This document shows, one piece after another, positions 15,543-23,920 of a DNA stretch of 64,000 nt; within the stretch, counting starts at the first letter, position 1, and every line of letters starts with the position of its first letter. This DNA is from Qipengyuania proteolytica (GTDB lineage Bacteria; Pseudomonadota; Alphaproteobacteria; Sphingomonadales; Sphingomonadaceae). The translations under genes and the position numbers were made by a program. A model generated the notes under the pieces. That model was not told the origin of the DNA. It saw only the letters and a list, made by a program, of their open reading frames with translations, and did no database searches. The stretch covers positions 1 to 64,000 of the forward strand of contig NZ_JAIGNN010000003.1 in NCBI RefSeq assembly GCF_019711565.1. The letters are read 5' to 3'.

Positions 15543-15980
15543 ATGCTGCGTTTTACAATTCAGGTGATCCTCATCCTCGTGGTCTTCGCCGGCGCCCTGC
15601 GCGCCGGCGGGAGGCCCGAGAAGGCGATCGCGAGCATCTATCTTGCGATGATGCTGCTCAACGTGGCGCAGGCGATCCTGCTCGGTCGCTGGTCCGATGA
15701 CACCTATGGCGGCGTCCAGTTGTTCCACTTCGCGCTCGACCTGGCGGCACTCGCCGGGGTCGTGTGCGTCATCCTGCTCTACCACCGCTGGTGGACGATA
15801 TGGGTAGGCTCAGCCCAATTGGTCGCGGTCGGCGCGCATCTGGTGAAGTTCGCCGCGGTGCCGCTCAACCCGTTCGTCTATTCGATCATGGAGCGCTGGC
15901 CGGTCTGGGTGGCGATCGTGCTGACGGGACTGGGGACGCTGCTGCACTGGCGCCGGGAACGCCGGGGTGGAGCCATCTGA
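15543..15980 (+). CDS. Small integral membrane protein
   Basis: 145 residues with about four membrane segments: LRFTIQVILILVVFAGAL, IASIYLAMMLLNVAQAILL, FALDLAALAGVVCVILLY and VWVAIVLTGLGTLLHW. No catalytic motif or family is recognised. Its TGA overlaps a candidate CTG start of the RadC-like gene (CTGA), suggesting coupled translation. It could be a membrane anchor for the neighbouring regulators, but there is no direct evidence. Confidence 0.7.
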   Translation: MLRFTIQVILILVVFAGALRAGGRPEKAIASIYLAMMLLNVAQAILLGRWSDDTYGGVQLFHFALDLAALAGVVCVILLYHRWWTIWVGSAQLVAVGAHLVKFAAVPLNPFVYSIMERWPVWVAIVLTGLGTLLHWRRERRGGAI

Positions 15981-16558
15981 CGGCGCTGCTCGCGCCGCTC
16001 CATCCCGATCCTGCCACCCTCTCGCGCCGCCTGCTGCGACGGTTCGGCAGCCTTGCCGGTCTGACGTCGGCCAGCGATGCCGAGCTGCGCCAATGCGCCC
16101 TTCCGGGAGAAGTCTGGCCCGAAGCCTTCCTCGCCATGCGCCAGCTGCTTGCCGACGGCCTGCGGGAACAGGTTCGGCGGACGGCGCTGACGAAAGACCG
16201 TTCCGCGCTGGAGCATCATCTGCGCAATTCGATCGGCCGGTTGCGCCAGGAACGCATGGTCGCCTTCTTCGCCGATGCCGACGGGCGACTGCTGAGCGAG
16301 GAGGTGCTGGGCGAGGGGCCGGAGAATGGCGTGCTGCTGAGCGCGCGCAGCCTGTTCGGTCGGGCGATGAACCTCGACGCGCGCATCGTGGTGCTCGCGC
16401 ACAACCATCCGTCGGGTTCGGCCGAACCGAGCGCGGAGGACATCCGCACGACCCGCACACTGGCAAAGCTGGCAGGGCAGCTCGGCATCACGCTGCTGGA
16501 TCATTTCATCGTAACCGACGCGGCCGTGACGAGCTGCGCGGACAGGGGCCATCTATGA
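15977..16558 (+). CDS. RadC-like JAB/MPN-domain protein
   Basis: The domain runs from LTALLAPLHPDPATLSRRLL (helix-hairpin-like region) to the JAB1/MPN+ core: RMVAFFADADGRLLSEEVLG, then VVLAHNHPSGSAEPSAEDI with the HxHPSG metal motif and downstream Asp. That is a RadC-type putative metal-dependent hydrolase, about 190 residues. RadC proteins are often linked to mobile or defence DNA; the function is unsettled. No ATG, GTG or TTG lies near the domain start. The nearest are ATG 15800 and GTG 15764, inside the previous gene. CTG 15977 overlapping that gene's TGA is the best-placed start. The 3' end overlaps the next gene as ATGA. Confidence 0.75.
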   Translation: MTALLAPLHPDPATLSRRLLRRFGSLAGLTSASDAELRQCALPGEVWPEAFLAMRQLLADGLREQVRRTALTKDRSALEHHLRNSIGRLRQERMVAFFADADGRLLSEEVLGEGPENGVLLSARSLFGRAMNLDARIVVLAHNHPSGSAEPSAEDIRTTRTLAKLAGQLGITLLDHFIVTDAAVTSCADRGHL

Positions 16559-17040
16559 ACCATAGCGAAAGCGACGACTTGAGATCGATCGCGCAGCGCC
16601 TGCTCGCGCTTGCGGGTCCGCGAGCGGCATCCGAATGCGAGGGCCCAGCTTCGAACGCGCCCGAGCACCTTGCCATCGCGCGGCGCGAGATCGCCCGGCG
16701 AGCGGCGCGCAACCGGGTCATGCCGGTCGAACTCCTGGGCGAACCCGTGTGGGACATGCTGGTCGACCTGCTCGTCAACGAACTCGAAGGCAAGGAGATC
16801 GGGGTGACCAGCCTGTGCCAGGCGTCCGGCGCCCCGATGAGCACGGCGCTGCGGTACGTCGATCTGCTTGCGGCCGAAGGTCTGATCTCGCGCAGGCCCG
16901 ATCCCGCCGACGGCCGTCGGTCGCTCGTCTCGCTGACGAGCCGGGCCTCGAAGCTGCTGCTGCAGGCGCTCGAAGCCATGGCACGGGCCGAGCGCAAGTC
17001 GGCAGACGCCTCTACCCCCTCCCCGCGAGGTGACAGCTGA
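16555..17040 (+). CDS. Winged-helix (MarR-like) regulator
   Basis: 161 residues. The C-terminal half is a MarR-type winged helix: VWDMLVDLLVNELEGKEIGV, TSLCQASGAPMSTALRYVDL, then the wing RRPDPADGRRSLVSLTSRAS. The N-terminal half is helical and may dimerise (REIARRAARNRVMPVELL). Same architecture as small regulators seen in sphingomonads. It starts at ATG 16555, overlapping the RadC-like stop. It may control this gene series; ligand unknown. Confidence 0.75.
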   Translation: MNHSESDDLRSIAQRLLALAGPRAASECEGPASNAPEHLAIARREIARRAARNRVMPVELLGEPVWDMLVDLLVNELEGKEIGVTSLCQASGAPMSTALRYVDLLAAEGLISRRPDPADGRRSLVSLTSRASKLLLQALEAMARAERKSADASTPSPRGDS

Positions 17041-17351
17041 TGGACGGCTATCTCTTCATCGTCGAACCCGACACCAGCACGGTAATCGGCAGGTGCTGTT
17101 CGCTGGCGAAGTGCCGGGACGAGGCCGGGGTCGAGGCGCTGATGGCGCAGTGGCAGGCGAAGGTCGGCGACCGATTCGTCGTCAAGTGCAGCCTGACCAG
17201 CCCGGAATGGACGCGGGAGGTGGAGCCGGCCGCCGAGGCTGGAAACGCGCACGGCAACCGACCCGGCTTGCGGTATACGGGCGGGCGGCTCGCCCGGACA
17301 TACGTAGCTTTGCGTAAGCGGCTGCCCGCGTCCGCACGCGCGACTAGGTAG
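17040..17351 (+). CDS. Hypothetical protein
   Basis: 103 residues, starting MDGYLFIVEPDTSTVIGRCC, with the A of its ATG shared with the TGA of the winged-helix gene. A plausible alpha/beta N-terminal half (ALMAQWQAKVGDRFVVKCSL) is followed by a basic, less ordered C-terminal part (RYTGGRLARTYVALRKRLPA). No family recognised. Coupling to the preceding gene supports it being real. Function unknown. Confidence 0.55.
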   Translation: MDGYLFIVEPDTSTVIGRCCSLAKCRDEAGVEALMAQWQAKVGDRFVVKCSLTSPEWTREVEPAAEAGNAHGNRPGLRYTGGRLARTYVALRKRLPASARATR

Positions 17352-17396
17352 TTATCCTGAATTTCGCCGGTCGCGACGGGCGGCCACGCTCGGGCC

Positions 17397-18110
17397 ATGG
17401 CCCCTCGCCCGCCTCGCAGCCTTGCTTCAATGCTCTCCGTCGCGCTTGCGCTCGCCGGCCCGGCAGGGGTTCCGGCGCACGCACAGGACGAGCCGCGCCT
17501 CGCGCCCGTCGGCCAGCTCGTCTGCCGCGGCTCGGGCTGGACGCTGGAAACGGTCGCCACGCTCGTCGGCGACCGCTCCACGCTGGTCGGCGTCGGCCAT
17601 TTCGGCACGCTGAAGAAACCGCGAGGCCCGATCCATATCCCGGCTGAAAAGTGTCACTTCACTCTGTTCGATGATGAAGGCCATCCGGCCTTCACTTCCC
17701 GGTTGCGCGTCCGCCGTATCGGGGGACCCGCTGGAGCCCGAAGCGCCTCCTTCGCTGTCGACTGGGCGATCTTCGATCTTGCAACACCTGCGCCTGAGAC
17801 CGCACTGCCCGCGCGTCTGGAACTGCGCTCGAACCGCTTTCGCCAGCAGACCGTCACTCTCTACCGGCAAGTCAGGGAGGGACGCGGCAAGCGACTTGCC
17901 CGGTTGGACTGCACCGCGTGGACCGAACGGGAGACCAGCGTGCTCGCCTTCCACGACTGCCCCACCCGTCCGGGCTGGAGCGGAGCCCCGATCACCGCCC
18001 GGCAAGCCGGGGCGCTGGTGGTGCTGGGCGTGCACGCAGGTTCGAACGAGGGCCAGCCTAGCGGGCCCGTCTTCGTGGGCAAGCTGGGCCAGCGCATGGC
18101 GGGTGACTGA
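17397..18110 (+). CDS. Secreted trypsin-like serine protease
   Basis: 237 residues with a signal peptide (SMLSVALALAGPAGVPAHAQ). Chymotrypsin-fold catalytic residues are visible in the expected order: His68 in LVGVGHFG, Asp122 in FAVDWAIFDL and Ser195 in RPGWSGAPI. The loop after the serine reads VVLGVHAGSNEG. It is shorter than HtrA, with no PDZ domain. It is probably periplasmic or secreted, and the second exported protease in this region after the subtilase. It carries no copy of the GGATTA-N16-CGTT promoter. Confidence 0.8.
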   Translation: MAPRPPRSLASMLSVALALAGPAGVPAHAQDEPRLAPVGQLVCRGSGWTLETVATLVGDRSTLVGVGHFGTLKKPRGPIHIPAEKCHFTLFDDEGHPAFTSRLRVRRIGGPAGARSASFAVDWAIFDLATPAPETALPARLELRSNRFRQQTVTLYRQVREGRGKRLARLDCTAWTERETSVLAFHDCPTRPGWSGAPITARQAGALVVLGVHAGSNEGQPSGPVFVGKLGQRMAGD

Positions 18111-18704
18111 AACCGTTTTCCTACAGGCGCGGCGCCGTGCCATCACGATTCGCATGAGAACCGCAGACACCCTCGCCGCCGCCATCCGCCGCTCCGCCAC
18201 GCGGGCCGCGGATCCCCGCCACTCCGCCACGCTACACCGTCTCGCGAATCTGGTACCTCGGAAATGCGCGGCAGAGAACGCTGGGGTATCCTGCGCTTTA
18301 ATGGGCTCTGTGCCAGTCTCCGACTGACCAGATCGCAGGCAGAAAGGCGCAGGACCGTAGTGATTCTGCAAAATCAAAACATCGTTCTTAAACGATGTCT
18401 TACGGGTGATGGAGCAGGAGTGCCGCAAAGGGCTTCGTAGTATCGAACGAATTTTGGCAAATACTCCAGCTGCTATACTTTCCGCCAACCTTGCGTTTTG
18501 GTGCGCTACGAAGCACTAGGACTGCAAGCAAGATATGCCAGAATCTGCAAAGGGGCCGATTGCAGACCGTCCGGTTGCGGCTCATTTCCTCGGCAAGCGG
18601 ACCATTTCTTAGCGCCCAAATGCGCGGCTTCAACTGGGAAGTGACACTCAAAATTAACCAATAGTGCCGCATATCCAATCCGCGATCAGCGGAAATGTGC
18701 GCGC
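18111..18704. other. Long intergenic region with one family B repeat
   Basis: About 590 bases without a convincing gene. There is a tandem-like GC-rich motif (CCGCCACTCCGCC variants) near 18180-18235. A family B repeat copy lies at 18541-18610 (TCTGCAAAGGGGCCG). The last 100 bases should hold the promoter of the hybrid kinase, but I see no clear -35/-10 pair. Confidence 0.45.
18541..18610. repeat. Family B repeat, copy at 18.5 kb
   Basis: GAATCTGCAAAGGGGCCGAT followed by TGCAGACCGTCCGG and GCAAGCGGAC aligns over about 65 bases with the copy at 13815-13880. Confidence 0.5.
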
Positions 18705-20828
18705 ATGAAATTTCGTCCGAGTAAAGTTTGGTTGCGGCGCGGTGCCACGATCGCAACCTTGGCACTCGTACCGCTCATTCTCGTCGGGGTTTTCCTTGCG
18801 ATGCATGCCGAATTCCGCGCCGTTGCGCAGCTTCGGGATGTCTCGGAACGCACGGACGCCAAGCGCGACCTTTTTGCCGACATACTGATCGCCCATGCCG
18901 ACGTGGAGACCGGTGTGCGAGGCTTCATCATCACGGCGGACGATCGCTACCTCGAACCCTACAACATAGCGCTACTGCGCCGGGAAAGTCTATTTTCCGC
19001 GATCGAGGATCAAGGGGAACCAGAGATTCATGCCGCGCTCGCGCGATTGCGCAAACTCAGTGACGCAAAGCTGGCGAATGCAGCGCTGAATGTGTCGGAT
19101 GTGCGGGCCGGGCGAATTCGTCAGGCGCGGGAGCGAGTTGCAACCGGCAACGGCAAGGCGCTCATGGATGAGATCCGCCGCGAACTGGCCGATCTCGATG
19201 CTCATGAAGCCGCGAAGCTGGCGCAACTCACTGAGCGCAGTTCTGCCTCGCGAGCTATGCTGGAAAGGTCCGTCACGGCTATGCTGATCGGACTCGCTTT
19301 GTTGCTCGCGATGGTCACGATGATCGTGAACCGGTCGTTCCGGATGCGCAGCGAGGCCATGGATCGCGCGGAACGTCTCAGCGATCGGCAGAAGGCGCTC
19401 TTCGCCGGTACGGTAGACGGCGTTATGCTGCTCGACGGGCGGGGTCGGATACTGCGCATGAACCCCAGCGTAAGCCGCATTTTCGGATATTCCGAAGAAG
19501 AGCTCCTCGGACAACATAACATGGTTCTTTTGGAAACACCGTATTCCATGGAACAGAGCATGGCATGGCTGCAATCTGTCGGCGTCGCCGGAAAGCATGG
19601 CGCTGGACGCAGGCAGGAATTCACGGGCAAGAGGTCGGATGGGACGACCTTCGATACCGAAGTAGCCATCAGCATGATCCACGGCGAAACCGAAAAGAAC
19701 TATGTGGCTGCAATCCGAGACATTTCAGACCGCAAGCGTGCAGAGAGAATGAAGACGGAGTTCGTCTCAACCGTAAGCCATGAACTCAGGACTCCGCTGA
19801 CCTCGATTGGCGGTTCGCTGGGGCTGCTCGAGGGCGGCGCCGCCGGGCCGCTGGAGGAAAAGGCGAAACGACTGGTCGAGATCGCGAAGTCCAACTGCGA
19901 TCGCCTCATTCGTCTCATCAACGATATTCTCGACATCGAAAAAATCGAATCCGGCAAGATGGAGTTCGACCTTCGGCGGATGCAGGTCGGCCCACTCATA
20001 GGCCGGACGGTCTCGTCGATGAACGGCTTTGCAGATCAGCATGGCGTGACGCTTACGACCGTGCTCCCGCCATGGCCGCAATGCGTCGTTGGCGATCCGG
20101 ACAAGCTCGAGCAATTGCTGACCAATCTCGTGTCGAATGCCGTCAAGCACACGCCCAAGGGTGGCGAAGTGGAGATATTCTCGACGCATGATGGGGGTCA
20201 CGTCCGCATCGAGGTGCGCGACAGAGGACAAGGGATTCCAACGGAATTCCGCTCAAGGATATTCGGCAAGTTCGCAATGGCCGACGCATCGGATTCGCGG
20301 CTCAAAGGTGGCACGGGTCTTGGATTGGCAATCGCTCGCGAGATCGCTCGCCGGCACGGGGGCGACGTCGGTTTCGATGACCGCCAGGGCGGCGGGACGG
20401 TGTTCCACGTCGACATCCCCTCTGTCAGCGCCGAACGTACTGACGGTCGGACCGACTTGGACCAGGATCTGCCCTCCGTCCTGCACATCGACGACGACGA
20501 CGACACGCTCGCTGTGGTAGCCAGTGCCTTCGAAGGCAAGGCCCATGTCATGACCGCCCATACTTTGGCTGAGGCTCGGGAAGTGCTGAACAAATCGGAC
20601 GTGGCCGCCGCAATCCTCGACATCGGACTCGCCTATGAAAACGGCCTGGATATGATTGCGGAGCTGCGAAAGCATAGAGAAGCGATGCCGATCCTCACCT
20701 TCACGGCATACGATGACATGCGGACCGCTGAAGGTGTCGACCGTGTGCTGATCAAGAGCCGCACGAGTGTGTCGGATCTCGTCGACACGACTCTTTTGCT
20801 TGTCGGGGAGCGACGGCGGGCGGCATGA
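18705..20828 (+). CDS. Hybrid sensor histidine kinase (CHASE3-PAS-HisKA-HATPase-REC)
   Basis: 707 residues at the inner membrane. TM1 (15-33), a CHASE3-like sensory domain (about 38-185, RGFIITADDRYLEPYN), TM2 (191-208), PAS (about 228-345), HisKA with His359 in FVSTVSHELRTPLTSI, HATPase (LTNLVSNAVKHTP, GGTGLGLAIAREI), and a C-terminal receiver with DDDDD acid cluster and Asp639 in AAILDIGLAYENG. It phosphorylates its own receiver and probably passes phosphate on through the Hpt protein encoded two genes downstream. Its stop overlaps the next ATG (ATGA). Confidence 0.92.
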   Translation: MKFRPSKVWLRRGATIATLALVPLILVGVFLAMHAEFRAVAQLRDVSERTDAKRDLFADILIAHADVETGVRGFIITADDRYLEPYNIALLRRESLFSAIEDQGEPEIHAALARLRKLSDAKLANAALNVSDVRAGRIRQARERVATGNGKALMDEIRRELADLDAHEAAKLAQLTERSSASRAMLERSVTAMLIGLALLLAMVTMIVNRSFRMRSEAMDRAERLSDRQKALFAGTVDGVMLLDGRGRILRMNPSVSRIFGYSEEELLGQHNMVLLETPYSMEQSMAWLQSVGVAGKHGAGRRQEFTGKRSDGTTFDTEVAISMIHGETEKNYVAAIRDISDRKRAERMKTEFVSTVSHELRTPLTSIGGSLGLLEGGAAGPLEEKAKRLVEIAKSNCDRLIRLINDILDIEKIESGKMEFDLRRMQVGPLIGRTVSSMNGFADQHGVTLTTVLPPWPQCVVGDPDKLEQLLTNLVSNAVKHTPKGGEVEIFSTHDGGHVRIEVRDRGQGIPTEFRSRIFGKFAMADASDSRLKGGTGLGLAIAREIARRHGGDVGFDDRQGGGTVFHVDIPSVSAERTDGRTDLDQDLPSVLHIDDDDDTLAVVASAFEGKAHVMTAHTLAEAREVLNKSDVAAAILDIGLAYENGLDMIAELRKHREAMPILTFTAYDDMRTAEGVDRVLIKSRTSVSDLVDTTLLLVGERRRAA

Positions 20829-21193
20829 CAATCGAAGTACTCTACGTCGATGACGAACCCGACATACGGGAGATCGCGGAACTGGCACTTGGTCTCGATC
20901 CCGATTTCGTAGTCGCTACCGCTAGCTCGGGAGAAGAGGCGCTCGCCTACCTTGCCATGTATGTTCCCGACGTCGCCCTCCTCGACGTGATGATGCCGGG
21001 AATGGACGGTCCGACACTGCTGGAGCGAATGCGAGATGACCCTAAGCTTGAAAGCGTTCCTGTGATCTTCGTCACTGCAAGGGCACAGCGCAGCGAGTTG
21101 CAGAATTTTTCGACACTCGACGCGCGTGGCGTCATCGCCAAGCCATTCGATCCTATGACCCTATCCGGGCAAGTGCGAGCTTTGATCGCATGA
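20825..21193 (+). CDS. Single-domain response regulator
   Basis: 122-residue CheY-like receiver without an output domain. The acidic pair is YVDDEPD (Asp9/10), the phosphoacceptor Asp54 in ALLDVMMPGMDG, Thr in IFVTARAQ and Lys in VIAKPFDP. It overlaps the kinase gene and the Hpt gene by four bases each. It is probably an intermediate or phosphate sink in the relay between the hybrid kinase and the Hpt protein. Confidence 0.9.
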   Translation: MTIEVLYVDDEPDIREIAELALGLDPDFVVATASSGEEALAYLAMYVPDVALLDVMMPGMDGPTLLERMRDDPKLESVPVIFVTARAQRSELQNFSTLDARGVIAKPFDPMTLSGQVRALIA

Positions 21194-21468
21194 ATGACAT
21201 CGAAGACAAGCTTGCCGCCCTGTCGGCCCGGTTCGCCGCCGCTGCAGAGCACGAGAGTCTTGTGATGGAGAGTGCCAGTTCGCAAGGAGATTGGCAGGCC
21301 GTGCGCGATCGGGCGCATGCCATGGCAGGAACGGCTCCCATGCTCGGATTCGCTGCGATCGGCGATGCTGCCTTGGCCCTCGAACTGGCGATCGAAAGTG
21401 GCGGCGATCCTGCGGCTGCTTTGAAACGCCTAGATGCCCTTTTACGCGCAGCTTCGAGCGGGTCCTAG
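21190..21468 (+). CDS. Histidine phosphotransfer (Hpt) protein
   Basis: 92-residue helical protein with the Hpt signature RDRAHAMAGTAPMLGFAAIG, whose His is the likely phosphate carrier. The remainder is helix-rich (MNDIEDKLAALSARFAAAAE, AALKRLDALLRAAS). It completes a kinase-receiver-Hpt relay. The gene ends four bases into the 3' end of the convergent glycosyltransferase gene, so the two operons meet tail to tail without a spacer. Confidence 0.85.
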   Translation: MNDIEDKLAALSARFAAAAEHESLVMESASSQGDWQAVRDRAHAMAGTAPMLGFAAIGDAALALELAIESGGDPAAALKRLDALLRAASSGS

Positions 21469-22898
21469 CTGGTTGCGAAGCCCTTGCGGGTCATTGCGCC
21501 CCAACTTTGCTGCTTGCGCACGAATTGCCACCAGCCCTGTAAACGCCAGACGTTCGAGAGCTGGCGATAGCCGAAGTTTTCCAGCACCGCGACGGCGGCA
21601 AGCACCAGGAGCTCGCCGATCTTGGGAAAGCGACGCAACTGGATTTCTTCGAGAACGAGCGTGGCGACGGAAAGAAAAATCCCAAGGGTGAATGTCACCG
21701 CGAGGAAGGCGAGCAGCCACGGTAGTGCCAACAGGCCAAGAGCCCAGAGCAGCGGGACCAGCACGTAGCCAACGACCTCGATCAGCGGCCCGAGCACGTC
21801 GACCAGCAGGATCTGGGAGAAGCCGACGAAGCCGATCCTTCCATAGCGCGGATTGAACAGCATGTCCCGATGCTTGGCGAAACATTCCAAGGCGCCGCGC
21901 TGCCAACGCGCCCGCTGGCGCGACAGGACGGCGACGCTGTCCGGGCACTCGGTCCAGCAAACCGGCTCTGCGATAAATTCGATCCGGTATGGCAGCTCGC
22001 GGTCGCGCATCAGCCTGTGCAGTTTGAGCACCAGTTCCATGTCTTCGCCCACCGTGCCATGGCTATAGCCGCCTACCTCGACCACATGGCGGCGGCGGAA
22101 CAGACCGAAAGCGCCCGAAATAACGGTCAGCGCCTGCATCTTGCCGAGGCCTAACCGCGCCATGAGGAAGGCGCGAAGATATTCGACGATTTGTACCAGA
22201 GCGAGGAAGTTCCCCGGCAGGCGGATGTCCGAAATGCGGCCGGAATCGACCTTGCAGCCGTTTGCGATTCGGATCGTACCGCCCGCAGCAATGGTCAGGT
22301 GAGGCTCGTCGACGAACGGCCGGACCACGCGAAGCAAGGCGTCGCTCTCGAGAATGGAGTCGGCGTCTATGGCGCAGAACAGCGAGGTCCGGCAGCAGTT
22401 GATGCCTGCGTTCAGCGCATCCGCCTTCCCGCCGTTCTCCTTGTCGACTACCAGCAGACGGGGGTAATCCGGGGAAGCGTAGAAGCCGCGTATCGGCGCG
22501 TGTTCCACACTTCGATCGACAAAGCGTTCGACTTGCGAGAGGCCGAACTCGTCGATCATGCGCTGCAATGTGCCATCTTTCGACCCGTCGTTGATGACGA
22601 TCACCTCGAAGTCGGGATATTGTAGTGCGAGCAGGCTGCGCGTGCTTTCGACGATGTTGAGTTCCTCGTTGAAAGCTGGTGCAAGCACCGAGATCGATGG
22701 GGCCTGTTCTGAGTAGCGCCGCCATAGTGTGGCTGTCCGGGCCACCGGTGGCCTGGTTGCCAGGGCAGCACCGGCATAGGCGAGTTGGACGAAATAGAAG
22801 AGCGTTTGCAGCACGCCGGTCATGATGACGACGGAGGCAATCACCTGCGCAGCGCTTACCATCCAAGCCGCCGGATCGGACAGGGCGAGCCAATTCAT
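21465..22898 (-). CDS. Membrane GT2 glycosyltransferase (exopolysaccharide synthase-like)
   Basis: 477 residues. N-terminal membrane segment (AAQVIASVVIMTGVLQTLFY), then a GT-A domain with APAFNEELNIVES, VIVINDGSKDGTLQRMIDEF, the DxD-like CAIDADSILESDA, and the processive-enzyme QRARWQRG motif. Three to four C-terminal membrane helices follow (LGPLIEVVGYVLVPLLWALG). It resembles PgaC/hyaluronan-synthase-type processive synthases. I chose ATG 22898, which overlaps the HEAT gene stop as ATGA; longer frames lack coding character. It is the last gene of the receiver-YaiO-HEAT-GT2 operon and probably makes an exported polysaccharide. Confidence 0.85.
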   Translation of the reverse strand: MNWLALSDPAAWMVSAAQVIASVVIMTGVLQTLFYFVQLAYAGAALATRPPVARTATLWRRYSEQAPSISVLAPAFNEELNIVESTRSLLALQYPDFEVIVINDGSKDGTLQRMIDEFGLSQVERFVDRSVEHAPIRGFYASPDYPRLLVVDKENGGKADALNAGINCCRTSLFCAIDADSILESDALLRVVRPFVDEPHLTIAAGGTIRIANGCKVDSGRISDIRLPGNFLALVQIVEYLRAFLMARLGLGKMQALTVISGAFGLFRRRHVVEVGGYSHGTVGEDMELVLKLHRLMRDRELPYRIEFIAEPVCWTECPDSVAVLSRQRARWQRGALECFAKHRDMLFNPRYGRIGFVGFSQILLVDVLGPLIEVVGYVLVPLLWALGLLALPWLLAFLAVTFTLGIFLSVATLVLEEIQLRRFPKIGELLVLAAVAVLENFGYRQLSNVWRLQGWWQFVRKQQSWGAMTRKGFATS

Positions 22899-23920
22899 GT
22901 TGCGCGTCCTTCGGCCAGCATCGCAAGTGCGGTCGAGCGAACCGTTTGATCTGCTGCCTCGGCTGCTTCCCGCAATGCGGCGATGCCACGCGGCCCTAAT
23001 CGCAAAAGTGCTTCGCCCGCACGCAAGCGAACCCACCACGCCTCGTCGGCCAGCATCCGGCCGAGCTTGTCCGAGACCTCGGCGGCGCCGATCCTGCCTG
23101 CTGCCTCCGCGGCGGCCGCGCGGACGGTCCATTCGGGGCTGTCGAGACCAGCGGCAATGGCATCGGCGCCCGCCGGATGGCCGTTTCGGCCCAGTGCACG
23201 ATAGATACGCGGCTGGAGATCAGGTTCACCGAAAGACTCGCGAGCCATATAGGCCAGGAGCGGGGCATATTCTCCGCCCCCTTGAGCCAGGGCATCCGTT
23301 GCCGCGATCTTGGCTTCGACAGGGATATTTCGCTCGAACAGCAGGGCGGCGACAGACCCGGGGTCACGATCCACCAGATCGCTCATCAGTGAAACGAGCA
23401 ACAGCGAATGCTCCTCCGAGCCCATTCGTAGCTTTTCGACGAGCGTTTCAGGTGACGGCGCGTCCGGACGTTGGGCCAGGGCCAAGGCCGCTCCGAGGCG
23501 CACATCGGCATTCCGGTCGTCGAGTGCGCGGCAGGTTTCGTTGATCTGGTCGTCAAACAGGGAAAGTGTCTCGACTGACACCAGGCGTGTCTGAGCCGAC
23601 CGCGAGTGCAGTCGGCGAACCAGCAGCTCGGGTACCCCCATCGCGTCGGCCCTCGAGAGCAGAGCCTCACGCTCGGTGCCTCGCGTCATCTCCGCTAGTT
23701 CGCTAGTCAACGTCGCGGCGACATCGAGCCTCGTGCCCGTCAACCGTTGCGCGGGAAAGTCGTCGCCCAGCAAAGCGGGAAGCAATTCCGCCCTGAGGTC
23801 TTCCTGCTTCCGATCCTTGCGCTCGCCAAGAACGCGCGCCAGCACCAGGACGCAAAGCGCCCCCGCGGCAATCATGCACAGCAGGAGAGATATCTCCCAG
23901 AGCATGAGAAGCGAGGTCAT
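22895..23920 (-). CDS. Membrane-anchored HEAT-repeat protein
   Basis: 341 residues. One N-terminal transmembrane helix (MLWEISLLLCMIAAGALCVL, the end of ARVLG) is followed by a cytoplasmic-looking alpha-solenoid of HEAT/PBS-type repeats: DDRNADVRLGAALALAQR, LDSPEWTVRAAAAEAAGRIG, LADEAWWVRLRAGEALLRLG, TVRSTALAMLAEG. ATG 23920 overlaps the YaiO gene stop. Such solenoids bind partners. Position between an outer-membrane barrel and a polysaccharide synthase suggests a scaffold for the synthase. No enzyme motif. Confidence 0.8.
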   Translation of the reverse strand: MTSLLMLWEISLLLCMIAAGALCVLVLARVLGERKDRKQEDLRAELLPALLGDDFPAQRLTGTRLDVAATLTSELAEMTRGTEREALLSRADAMGVPELLVRRLHSRSAQTRLVSVETLSLFDDQINETCRALDDRNADVRLGAALALAQRPDAPSPETLVEKLRMGSEEHSLLLVSLMSDLVDRDPGSVAALLFERNIPVEAKIAATDALAQGGGEYAPLLAYMARESFGEPDLQPRIYRALGRNGHPAGADAIAAGLDSPEWTVRAAAAEAAGRIGAAEVSDKLGRMLADEAWWVRLRAGEALLRLGPRGIAALREAAEAADQTVRSTALAMLAEGRAT

